Part shown: piece after piece, positions 1-6,928 of the stretch
Numbering within the stretch: the first letter of the stretch is position 1
How the letters are laid out: every line of letters starts with the position of its first letter
From: Scatosoma sp045652785
GTDB taxonomy: Bacteria; Bacillota; Clostridia; Christensenellales; Borkfalkiaceae
Assembly: GCA_045652785.1 (NCBI GenBank)
Contig: JAZOLF010000069.1
Span: 1 to 13,182 of the forward strand
DNA: 13,182 nt
Direction of reading: 5' to 3'
Position numbers and translations under genes: made by a program
The notes under the pieces: model-generated
What the model was told of the DNA's origin: nothing
What the model saw: the letters and a program-made list of their open reading frames with translations, nothing else
Databases searched by the model: none

Positions 1-2
1 TT

Positions 3-1469
3 AAGCACACCCTTGACAAAGAAGTGACCTTGAAGACCGCTGACGATCGTTATAGCGACGTAAGCATTTCTTGGTCGGTTGAAGCTGATAAGGGCGCAAC
101 CGTAGCAAATGACAAGTTGAACCTTGTTATTCCTGCAGAAGCAACCGAAGTTGTTTTGACGGCTACCGTATCTTGCGGTGACGTTAGCGAAGACGTTGCA
201 TTCACCCTTGTACTTGGTCCTAAGACCGTTACACCCGATGCAACGGATGCAAACGCTATCGTTGCTGCTGCATACAGCCTTGCTGCAGGCGAAACCCTTC
301 CTGGCGGCAACTACACCCTTACGGGCGAAATCACGAAAGTGAACACCGCTTATGACTCTGGTTATGGCAACATCACCGTTACCATCACCGTTGGCGACAA
401 GACCTTCGAATGCTATCGTTTGGTAAGCGGCGCTGCTGAAGTAAACGAATTGAAGGTTGGTGACGTTATTACCGTTACCGGTCCTATCAAGAACTACAAC
501 GGCAAAGTTGAATTTGATAAGGGTTGCGTTCTTGATGCAGTTGTTGAAGGCGAAGTTGGCGGCGGCGATACCCCTGATACCCCTGATACCCCTGATACCC
601 CTGCTACTCCTTCCCAAGCAGACATCGTAAACGCTGCTTATGCTTTGGAAAAGAACACCGCTATGGAAGGTACCCAAACCTTGACGGGCGTTATTACCGT
701 TGTTGATACCGAATACAACCCTCAATTTAGCAACGTTTCCGTTATTATCGTTGTTGAAGGTATGACCGATAAGCCCATTTTGTGCTACCGCATGAAGGGT
801 ACGGGCGCTGATACCATCGGTAAGGCTGACGTAATCACCGTAACTGGTACGATTAAGAACTACAACGGCACCGTAGAATTCGATGCTAACTGTACGTTTG
901 TTCTCGTTTCCGCACACGAATGTTCCGAATACAGCGAAGCAACCTGCGAACACGCAGCTCTTTGCGTTGCTTGTGACGAAGCACAACCCGGCTCCGCTCC
1001 CGTTTCTTGCGATTATGTAGATGGCGTATGCAAATGGTGCAGCACTCCCGCAGGTGTTGAAACCATCTCCGCAAGCAAGACCATGGCTGAATTGATCGCT
1101 TCCGAAGGTTGGACCAGCTCCACGACGAAACAAGAATTCTCTCTTGACGACGTTGTTACCGTTAAGGTAAACGGCGGCAGCAACAGCGGTAAAGCATACG
1201 AAGGCAACCACATCCGTATCTATGCTACCGATACCCCCGCTGGTACGTTGACCATCACCCTTGCAGCAGGTTATGAACTCGTTTCCGTTAAGGTTTCCGC
1301 GCAAGAAGGTACCTATGCATTCTTGTGTGTAGATGGCAGCTCCGATGATATCTCCAACGTTACCACGGCTGTTTCTGGTTCTTCCGTTGTTCTTACTTCC
1401 GTAAAGAACGGTAGCAACGGTAAGCAAGTTCGCGTAACCGCAATCGAAGTTGTTTACAAAGCAGTTTAA
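3..1469 (+). CDS. Secreted repeat protein with Ig-like, two OB-fold-like and C-terminal beta domains (5' partial)
   Basis: The reading frame is open to the left edge, so the true start and any signal peptide lie outside. The GTG at 24 is only an in-frame valine. Visible order: an Ig-like beta domain (about 9-230); OB-fold-like copy A (about 249-545); a flexible linker with four DTP repeats; homologous copy B (about 618-911); a Cys/His-rich segment (about 915-1049) ending in a C-x2-C pair; and a beta-rich C-terminal domain (about 1050-1466). Both copies share the core IKNYNG followed by VEFD. A third copy sits in the next gene. No LPXTG or C-terminal membrane anchor is present, so anchoring, if any, must be N-terminal. 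Codon use is strongly biased (ACC, GTT, GAA, AAC, GGC), suggesting high expression. I infer an extracellular binding protein, perhaps for nucleic acid. No catalytic motif is visible, and a catalytic domain could lie upstream of the window. Confidence 0.8.
   Translation, partial: KHTLDKEVTLKTADDRYSDVSISWSVEADKGATVANDKLNLVIPAEATEVVLTATVSCGDVSEDVAFTLVLGPKTVTPDATDANAIVAAAYSLAAGETLPGGNYTLTGEITKVNTAYDSGYGNITVTITVGDKTFECYRLVSGAAEVNELKVGDVITVTGPIKNYNGKVEFDKGCVLDAVVEGEVGGGDTPDTPDTPDTPATPSQADIVNAAYALEKNTAMEGTQTLTGVITVVDTEYNPQFSNVSVIIVVEGMTDKPILCYRMKGTGADTIGKADVITVTGTIKNYNGTVEFDANCTFVLVSAHECSEYSEATCEHAALCVACDEAQPGSAPVSCDYVDGVCKWCSTPAGVETISASKTMAELIASEGWTSSTTKQEFSLDDVVTVKVNGGSNSGKAYEGNHIRIYATDTPAGTLTITLAAGYELVSVKVSAQEGTYAFLCVDGSSDDISNVTTAVSGSSVVLTSVKNGSNGKQVRVTAIEVVYKAV
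567..602 (+). repeat. Four perfect 9-base tandem repeats (GATACCCCT) encoding DTP linker
   Basis: Four identical 9-base units follow a GGCGGCGGC tract and encode Asp-Thr-Pro four times between OB-fold copies A and B. The unit is a multiple of three, so slippage would change linker length without breaking the frame. Confidence 0.95.
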
Positions 1470-1503
1470 TGTAAATCAACATAATCTTTCTTTGTAAAGA
1501 TAG

Positions 1504-1530
1504 AAAGGCACTCTTCGGAGTGCCTTTTTT
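1504..1530 (+). terminator. Rho-independent terminator of the OB-fold protein gene
   Basis: A 10-bp perfect stem (AAAGGCACTC with GAGTGCCTTT) is closed by a TTCG tetraloop and followed by a run of T. It starts 35 bases after the stop codon and separates this gene from the next promoter. Confidence 0.95.
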
Positions 1531-1564
1531 ATTATATTCCATCTCCCAGCGTCCACATTTTTTG

Positions 1565-1594
1565 TTGACAGTACGCTAAAAAGAATGGTATAAT
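1565..1594 (+). promoter_or_regulatory. Near-consensus sigma-A promoter for the RNase lipoprotein gene
   Basis: TTGACA at 1565-1570 and TATAAT at 1589-1594 are both perfect hexamers with an 18-base spacer. TGG directly before TATAAT gives an extended -10 element. Transcription should begin near 1601, leaving a leader of about 70 bases. The site lies just after the preceding terminator, so the downstream gene is its own unit. Confidence 0.9.
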
Positions 1595-1670
1595 ATTTTG
1601 GTAAGTAAAAATCTTTCACCACGCGTTTGTTGTGATAGAAACGCTTATTTTTATGAAAAGGGATAGACAA

Positions 1671-2996
1671 ATGAAAAACACTTTGCGTCGCACCATTTTA
1701 TCCGCATTTTTGGCGGCAATTTTCTTAACTGTACCCATCTTGGGTACTGCTTGCAATGTTTTGCTGGATGATTCGTCCACGCCCGCACAATCCACACCCA
1801 CGGATAGTACGCCCGATGCAAGCACGCCTGACGATACGCCCACCATCGACGAAGAACAAATCGCAATCGTTGACCAAGCGTATGAACTTACTACGGGGAG
1901 TTCTTTGAGCGGTACTTTTTCGCTCGAAGGCACCATCACGACGATCGACCAGCCCTACGACGGCACAAAAATTTGTTTAACAATCGTGGTTGCAGGCAGA
2001 GAAAATAAGCCCATCTATTGTTATCAACTTAAAGGCGAAGGTATCGAACTTTTGCAGGAAGGGGATAAAATTACCGTTGCAGGCACGCTCAAAAACTACA
2101 AAGGCACGATTGAGTTCGACAAGAACTGCCAACTCATGAAGTACTATACGCAAGGTTCTACGCCTGACACCCAAGACCCTTACGCGAATATGACCGCAGC
2201 AGAGTTCTATGCAAACTATACGGTAGCAAAGAACAACACGGACGCCTATTACCGCACAAAACACGGCTTTATGTCGGGCGAATTGTCTGTTCCCGACCAA
2301 GCACCTACCCTTGCTGAAACTCAGCCTAAAAACGGCGATTTATACATCCGCAATAGTGAAATGCGTTTATCTGCGGACGGCAAGACCTATACGGTAGTCG
2401 ATTGCTACGGCGATCCCGTATTCAATGTCTATCGCGACGGCGCGTATATCACTTTGGAAGAAGTAGCCGCGTACGTTTACGCATTCGGCACTTATCCGAA
2501 GAACCACTCCGCATCGAAAAATACATCCCCTTCGTCCAGCGTTTGGGGGCAATATTTGCGTTTGAACCATACGCAATTCTCGGGCGACACACGCAAATAT
2601 CCTTACGAACCCGCGCTCCCGAACATCACAGGCATCGGCGGCACGCTGACCTACTGGGAAATGGACATCGGCACGACGGGTACGGACTGCGATCCTTCCT
2701 ACGCTGCCCGCATTTACAACAACGGCTCTTCGATTGACCGTGGCGCGGCACGTATCGTGTACGGCAAAAACGATCTCAATAAGAACGGTATCTATGAGTA
2801 CGGGGAATTCCACGTCTTCTACACCTACAACCACTACAACGACTTTCAGGAATATCTCAACTATCAAGGTGGCTGGGGTGAAAAGTTCGGAAACATCACG
2901 GGCGGCGGCTTGATTTCCGACAAATACAACTGCAATCCGACCGCATACGTAGAAATTGCAATGCAAACCTTGCCCAGCGTTGTATTAAACGGCTAA
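1671..2996 (+). CDS. Lipoprotein with OB-fold domain and barnase-like ribonuclease domain
   Basis: Predicted surface-anchored endoribonuclease of 441 residues. The ATG at 1671 is chosen because AAAAGGGA lies 7 bases upstream and a signal peptide starts there; upstream in-frame starts would add a polar extension. The lipobox LGTA-Cys28 is followed by an STP/DTP linker (about 33-58) and an OB-fold-like domain (63-159), homologous to the two in the preceding gene. The C-terminal part (about 240-441) matches the barnase/RNase N1 pattern: YIT helix start at 259, WEMDI with Glu330 (barnase Glu73), Arg357 and Arg361 four apart (Arg83/Arg87), and NHYNDF with His388 (His102 in DHYQTF). The residue at the Lys27 position is not lysine. 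Between Arg361 and His388 sits a 12-residue loop (368-379) matching the EF-hand calcium pattern. No barstar-like inhibitor gene is adjacent. The family call is from remembered motifs, not a search. Confidence 0.82.
   Translation: MKNTLRRTILSAFLAAIFLTVPILGTACNVLLDDSSTPAQSTPTDSTPDASTPDDTPTIDEEQIAIVDQAYELTTGSSLSGTFSLEGTITTIDQPYDGTKICLTIVVAGRENKPIYCYQLKGEGIELLQEGDKITVAGTLKNYKGTIEFDKNCQLMKYYTQGSTPDTQDPYANMTAAEFYANYTVAKNNTDAYYRTKHGFMSGELSVPDQAPTLAETQPKNGDLYIRNSEMRLSADGKTYTVVDCYGDPVFNVYRDGAYITLEEVAAYVYAFGTYPKNHSASKNTSPSSSVWGQYLRLNHTQFSGDTRKYPYEPALPNITGIGGTLTYWEMDIGTTGTDCDPSYAARIYNNGSSIDRGAARIVYGKNDLNKNGIYEYGEFHVFYTYNHYNDFQEYLNYQGGWGEKFGNITGGGLISDKYNCNPTAYVEIAMQTLPSVVLNG
2772..2807 (+). other. EF-hand-type calcium loop inside the RNase domain
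   Basis: Residues 368-379 (DLNKNGIYEYGE) have Asp, Asn, Asn, Gly, Ile, Glu and Glu at loop positions 1, 3, 5, 6, 7, 9 and 12, fitting the canonical EF-hand ligand pattern. Barnase has no such loop between the strands carrying Arg87 and His102; the spacing there is 15 residues, against 27 here. Calcium binding is inferred. Confidence 0.7.
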
Positions 2997-3024
2997 AAAC
3001 CGACCCATTTTGAATATTACACAA

Positions 3025-3058
3025 AAAAGCAGGACTTCCATCGAGAAATCCTGCTTTT
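3025..3058. terminator. Bidirectional terminator between convergent RNase gene and surE
   Basis: AAAAGCAGGA (3025-3034) pairs perfectly with TCCTGCTTTT (3049-3058) across a 14-base loop. The + strand continues TTTTGCGTTTTT. The - strand reads into a run of six T from the A tract at 3023-3028. It lies 28 bases past the + gene stop and 19 bases past the surE stop, so it can end transcription both ways. Confidence 0.9.
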
Positions 3059-3077
3059 GCGTTTTTGCGCCTATTTT

Positions 3078-3812
3078 TTACTTAGTTTTAAACTTTTCGA
3101 AGACCGCCATCTCCGTACGGGTTGCAATGAGCGGCGTGATAGAAATATACCCTGCGTGGATCGCCACCGTGTCGCGGTTCAAATCATTTGGAGATTCGTC
3201 GGGAATGATCTCGCCATCCTGGCGGAACATATCTTCCCCTGCTTCGGGGCAAGGCAAAAACTCATCCGAATAATAAATCGAGCCTTGATAGGTCACTTTG
3301 ATCCCCTTCGGGACGTTCGGAATGTTGACGTTATAGATCGGGTTTGCATCCAGCATCCCATTTTCGAGAATATAGTTGTAAGCATCGTCAAAATATGCGC
3401 TTGCCTGTTCCTGCCCATCAAAGAAGGCGGAGAATGCAATCCCCTTCATCCCCAAGCGAGCCGATTCAAAAATAGCGGCGCAAGTACCCGAATAGACAAT
3501 ATCGTCGCCCACGTTCACGCCACGGTTGATCCCCGAGAGCACCAAATCAAATTTGCGTTTCAAACCGATTACGCCATAGCGCACGCAATCGGCGGGCGTA
3601 GAATCACACGAATACGCTTCAATGCCATCGATAAACGGCACGCGCTTGATTTCAAACGCCCCGCGAATGTTGATCGCGTGGCTCTTTGCGCTTTGTTCCA
3701 CTTTGGGCGCGATGACCGTCACTTCGCCGTATTTTTGCGCCCATTTTGCAAGCAAACGAATTCCGACGGTATCCACCCCGTCGTCGTTAGTGATCAATAT
3801 TTTTAAAGCCAT
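3078..3812 (-). CDS. surE: 5'/3'-nucleotidase SurE (survival protein)
   Basis: Metal-dependent cytosolic phosphatase that removes phosphate from 5'- and 3'-nucleoside monophosphates; some members also trim short oligonucleotides or polyphosphate. The 244 residues are normal for SurE. Hallmarks are LITNDDG at 6-12 (metal ligands Asp10 and Asp11), APKVEQSAKSHAI at 35-47 (Ser41), STPADCVRYG at 71-80, and SGINRGVNVGDDIVYSGT at 93-110 (Asn96). It is the last gene of the operon. Its ATG lies inside the final codons of the DHH gene, a 10-base overlap. The only Shine-Dalgarno candidate (AAGGA at 3825-3829) is 12 bases away, so initiation probably depends on translational coupling. Confidence 0.97.
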   Translation of the reverse strand: MALKILITNDDGVDTVGIRLLAKWAQKYGEVTVIAPKVEQSAKSHAINIRGAFEIKRVPFIDGIEAYSCDSTPADCVRYGVIGLKRKFDLVLSGINRGVNVGDDIVYSGTCAAIFESARLGMKGIAFSAFFDGQEQASAYFDDAYNYILENGMLDANPIYNVNIPNVPKGIKVTYQGSIYYSDEFLPCPEAGEDMFRQDGEIIPDESPNDLNRDTVAIHAGYISITPLIATRTEMAVFEKFKTK

Positions 3813-4780
3813 CCTTCGTTATTTTCCTTGTAATTTTTTAATCTTGCATCCGCTTCCGCGATCAATTTTCTCATCTCTTTCTTGGAATACACCGTCGCAC
3901 CAGCCGCGCAAGCATGACCGCCGCCGTGGTAGTTTTCCGCGACTTCGGAAACGGTCACAAAGCGGGAACGAAGACGAACACGAATGCTCCCGTCCTTGTT
4001 TTCGATAAACGCGAGCCAAATGAGCGCGCCCTTAATCGAATCCATATACGAAACTGAACTGCTTGCTTCTTCGGACGTCAAATTGAATTTCTTTTGCATT
4101 GACTTCGACACATACACCCAAGCCACGCCCGCAGGGGTAATATTCATCTTTTTATGCACGTAGGCTTCGAACTTAAAGGAGTCAAAATCACGCATGTACA
4201 AATGCGAATACAACACGTCGGTATCCACCCCTTGATCGAGCATCAACCCCGCAAGGCGCATCGTTTCCCCCGATACGTCGCGGAAACGGAAACGGCCAGA
4301 GTCTGTGACCATCCCTGTATAGATATAGGTTGCCGCCTGCGTGTTGATCTTCAATTCGTCCTTGAAAGCATCGTAGAACGCCGCAATCATTTCACAGGTG
4401 GACGAGCGGAGTTCTTCCACCCATTGAACCGTACCATAATCTTCCACAGGAATATGGTGGTCGATTTTTACATACTCTTTACAAAGTTCAAACTTTTGGT
4501 TCGAGATACGTTTTTTCGTCGCCGTATCAAGCAAAATCCCGAGCGCGTCCGCGTATTCTTCGTCGGGCAAAAGCGGGTCTTCATCGCCGTAGAAAGAAAG
4601 GTAGCCCGAAAAATCCGCATTTTGCAGATAAATCTTCTTTTCGGGGAAAGTAAGTTTCAAAATTTCCGCCAAACCGCGCGTCGAGCCTACTGCATCGCCG
4701 TCAGGGCGGAAGTGCCTAAAAAGCAAAATCTTATCGTATTCCTTGATTTTTTCAAGGATTTTTTTCATATTTTCAATCAT
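3803..4780 (-). CDS. nrnA: DHH/DHHA1 phosphoesterase, NrnA-type (nanoRNase/pAp phosphatase), copy 1
   Basis: 325 residues with the full DHH set: motif I HFRPDGDAVGS (His23, Asp27, Asp29), motif II LLDTAT (Asp85), motif III IDHH (Asp107-His109), motif IV GMVTDSGRF (Asp160). The C-terminal DHHA1 substrate-binding element GGGHACAAG is at 286-294. The family (B. subtilis NrnA) degrades 2-5-mer RNA and dephosphorylates pAp using two metal ions; the protein has no membrane or sensor domain, unlike GdpP. The ATG at 4780 overlaps the previous stop as ATGA and has AGGAG at 4790-4794, 9 bases upstream, which favours it over the Met at codon 5. It overlaps surE by 10 bases. It is a diverged paralogue of the gene just upstream. 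Which copy handles pAp, nanoRNA or pApA cannot be told from sequence. Confidence 0.93.
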   Translation of the reverse strand: MIENMKKILEKIKEYDKILLFRHFRPDGDAVGSTRGLAEILKLTFPEKKIYLQNADFSGYLSFYGDEDPLLPDEEYADALGILLDTATKKRISNQKFELCKEYVKIDHHIPVEDYGTVQWVEELRSSTCEMIAAFYDAFKDELKINTQAATYIYTGMVTDSGRFRFRDVSGETMRLAGLMLDQGVDTDVLYSHLYMRDFDSFKFEAYVHKKMNITPAGVAWVYVSKSMQKKFNLTSEEASSSVSYMDSIKGALIWLAFIENKDGSIRVRLRSRFVTVSEVAENYHGGGHACAAGATVYSKKEMRKLIAEADARLKNYKENNEGWL

Positions 4781-5721
4781 TGTTGATCTCTCCTAATATA
4801 TTCGTTCAAATCTTCCAAAAGCGCCATCGCCGTCGCGTAATCAGGCACGGAACAACCGCAAGCCTTCGCGTGTCCACCGCCGCCGTATTTCACGGCTACG
4901 GGCTGCACCGCATACTTAGATGAGCGGATTTCCACCAGCACTTTTTCTTCGGTTTCGGTGAAGTTTACCCAAATGTCCACTCCACGCAAGTCCGCCATCG
5001 TGCTCACCATTCCGCGCGAAACGGTGAATGTATCGGCGCCGCAAGCGGCAAGTTCTTCTTTCGTCGTGTAGATATACGCCACGTTTTCGGGAGAAAACTG
5101 GATTTTCAAGATGAATTGCGCACGCAAACGCACCTGTGCAAAGTCGTCCGCATACAGGTTGCCGTAGATTTCCGTTACACTAAACGGCTGTTTCAAGAGT
5201 TCGGACGCCAGGCGGAATGTTTGCGACGTCGTGGAATCGAAACGGAACCGACCAGAATCGGTGACCATACCCGTATAGAGCGCCTTTGCCGAAACAGGCG
5301 AAAGCGTAAGCCCCGTTTGCACCGCAAAATCGGTGAGCAAACCACAGCAACTTTCATACGAAGTATCCACCGCTTCCAAATCACAAATCTTTTCTGCCCA
5401 AATATGGTGGTCGAAACGGACGGTAAACGCCGCCGTTTTGTAGCGTTCGTCGCTAATCAAAGCCGAGCCGCCGCAATCCAAAACGATGGCAAGCGCACCT
5501 TCGTATGCGCTATCAGGCACTTCGTCCATCGTCGAACCATCCATAAACGCATAGCGTTTGGCAGGATCACCCACAGCGTACACTTGCTTGTCGGGGAAAT
5601 TTTCCTGCAGGATGGCTTTGAGCCCGATTTGCCTGCCCATCGCATCGCCGTCGGGGTTATTATGGCGGTGAATGATAATGGTAGAATATTCTTTAATGGC
5701 TTTTACAATTTGATTAAACAT
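4777..5721 (-). CDS. DHH/DHHA1 phosphoesterase, NrnA-type, copy 2
   Basis: 314 residues. The ATG at 5721 is preferred over the in-frame TTG at 5736: GGAG at 5731-5734 lies 9 bases upstream of the ATG, and the TTG overlaps that Shine-Dalgarno site. Motifs: HNNPDGDAMG (His20, Asp24, Asp26), VLDCGGSA (Asp82), FDHH (104-106), GMVTDSGRFRF (Asp155), and DHHA1 GGGGHAKACG at 280-289. All expected metal ligands are present, so it should be an active cytosolic phosphoesterase for nanoRNA or pAp-like substrates. The ATG overlaps the end of the HD gene by 8 bases, and the stop overlaps the start of the second DHH gene by 4. The two copies share architecture but differ clearly around the motifs, suggesting an old duplication with specialised substrates. 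Confidence 0.93.
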   Translation of the reverse strand: MFNQIVKAIKEYSTIIIHRHNNPDGDAMGRQIGLKAILQENFPDKQVYAVGDPAKRYAFMDGSTMDEVPDSAYEGALAIVLDCGGSALISDERYKTAAFTVRFDHHIWAEKICDLEAVDTSYESCCGLLTDFAVQTGLTLSPVSAKALYTGMVTDSGRFRFDSTTSQTFRLASELLKQPFSVTEIYGNLYADDFAQVRLRAQFILKIQFSPENVAYIYTTKEELAACGADTFTVSRGMVSTMADLRGVDIWVNFTETEEKVLVEIRSSKYAVQPVAVKYGGGGHAKACGCSVPDYATAMALLEDLNEYIRRDQQ

Positions 5722-6913
5722 TGTTAATATCTCCAAAATAACCGTGGTATTGCAAACGGAGCGGGGACGCAGGGAACAGCAACTGGTGGAGTTCGATAAA
5801 ATAATCGTCCGTCATGCTGGCAATATAATCGACAACCAACTGGTTGCTTTCCGTCTTTTCGTAAGCTGCGGAGTGTTGCGCGATCGGCAAAATATGGTGA
5901 CGGAAGATCGGGGAAGATTGTTTGTTCCCTTTTACGTCATCCAGCAACTGCCCATAGACGTTCTCCATCATCGGTTTGATCACACCCGCCGTACCCGTCA
6001 CTTGACCTGCACGATTGTATATTTTTTCGTAGTTTTCGGCTTTCGCCTTTTTGAGTGCCGCAAAATGCTGGCTATCCAACTTGATATATGGTTTCCCATA
6101 ACTGTTTTCAATCACGTTGACAATCAAGTTATTGACGATCTCCGCATTCGCTCTACCGAGTTCATCCACCGCAAAATCACTTTGCTCAATGGCCTTCGCT
6201 AAGACGGCATCCTGCCGATCCTTGCCCAAGTAGGCGATAATGTCGGAGATACGCACCACCGCGCCTTCCAGCGTGCAAGGCATAATCTTATCTGCAAACA
6301 CACGATCGGTGCAACATTTTTCCATAATGGCGTCAAATTCCGTAAAATCCTTGACGGGAACGGGACGATATTCTTCAAGTTCCAGTTCCCCGTTATGCGC
6401 GGCAATTCCGTTCAAAACCTGCAAACTCAAATTATAGGGATGGATTTTATCAAGCACGCGTACAGAATGTATATTGTGCAAAAAACGCCTACCTGTATTC
6501 TTTGAATACAGTTCGTCGAGCAAACTTTCGCCCGTGTGCGCAAACGCAGGATGCCCTACGTCGTGTCCCAAAGCGATCGCTTCGATCAAATCCAAGTTCA
6601 AATGCAACGCCTTACCGATACTCCGCGCGATACGGGAAACGAGTTGCACGTGCAAACTGCGCCTGGTCATATCGTCATTTTTGAACAGGGAATACACCTG
6701 CGTTTTATCCGCATAGCGGCTAAAATACGGGCTTTGCATAATCTTGTCAATGTCACGCACAAAGGGCGTTGACCAAAAAGCCGTAGCGTCCTGCTCTTCC
6801 TTTCTGCGCAAGATTTTTCCTTCGTCAAAACTGTAATTTTGATAAGTGTTTTCACGCTTTTCCGTATCCATTCTTTCTATCAATTCTTTGGAAAGCGTTT
6901 CAAATTTTGGCAT
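5714..6913 (-). CDS. HD-domain hydrolase, dGTPase-like (dNTP triphosphohydrolase family)
   Basis: 399 residues. The segment TQVYSLFKNDDMTRRSLH (71-88) followed by VSRIARSIGKAL and ALGHDVGHPAFAHTGE (114-129) is the dGTPase-type HD signature. Likely metal ligands are His88, His117-Asp118 and Asp224 in RISDIIAYLGKD. Family members split dNTPs into deoxynucleoside and tripolyphosphate, sometimes with allosteric control by another dNTP; related proteins use other nucleotides, so the substrate is not fixed. The start at 6913 has GGAG at 6920-6923, 6 bases upstream. The gene lies 15 bases after the 5'-nucleotidase gene and its last codons contain the start of the first DHH gene. No regulatory domain is recognised. 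Confidence 0.88.
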   Translation of the reverse strand: MPKFETLSKELIERMDTEKRENTYQNYSFDEGKILRRKEEQDATAFWSTPFVRDIDKIMQSPYFSRYADKTQVYSLFKNDDMTRRSLHVQLVSRIARSIGKALHLNLDLIEAIALGHDVGHPAFAHTGESLLDELYSKNTGRRFLHNIHSVRVLDKIHPYNLSLQVLNGIAAHNGELELEEYRPVPVKDFTEFDAIMEKCCTDRVFADKIMPCTLEGAVVRISDIIAYLGKDRQDAVLAKAIEQSDFAVDELGRANAEIVNNLIVNVIENSYGKPYIKLDSQHFAALKKAKAENYEKIYNRAGQVTGTAGVIKPMMENVYGQLLDDVKGNKQSSPIFRHHILPIAQHSAAYEKTESNQLVVDYIASMTDDYFIELHQLLFPASPLRLQYHGYFGDINNV

Positions 6914-6928
6914 AGTTTTCTCCGTTTA

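Noticed and set aside
1623..1644. GCGTTT/AAACGC inverted repeat in the RNase gene leader, considered as a riboswitch or attenuator
   Set aside because: Only a 6-bp stem with a 10-base loop, no T run and no recognisable aptamer structure.
1671..2996. RNase read as a polymorphic toxin with immunity partner
   Set aside because: There is no toxin-delivery domain, no small immunity gene on either side, and the lipobox points to a surface-anchored enzyme. An imported weapon role is not excluded, but nothing in the window supports it.
3057..3806. A 249-codon open frame on the + strand opposite surE
   Set aside because: surE has all family motifs on the other strand. The + frame starts inside the terminator and lacks a ribosome binding site.
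5721..5736. TTG start five codons upstream of the first DHH gene's ATG
   Set aside because: The TTG overlaps the GGAG that serves the ATG at 5721, and has no ribosome binding site of its own.
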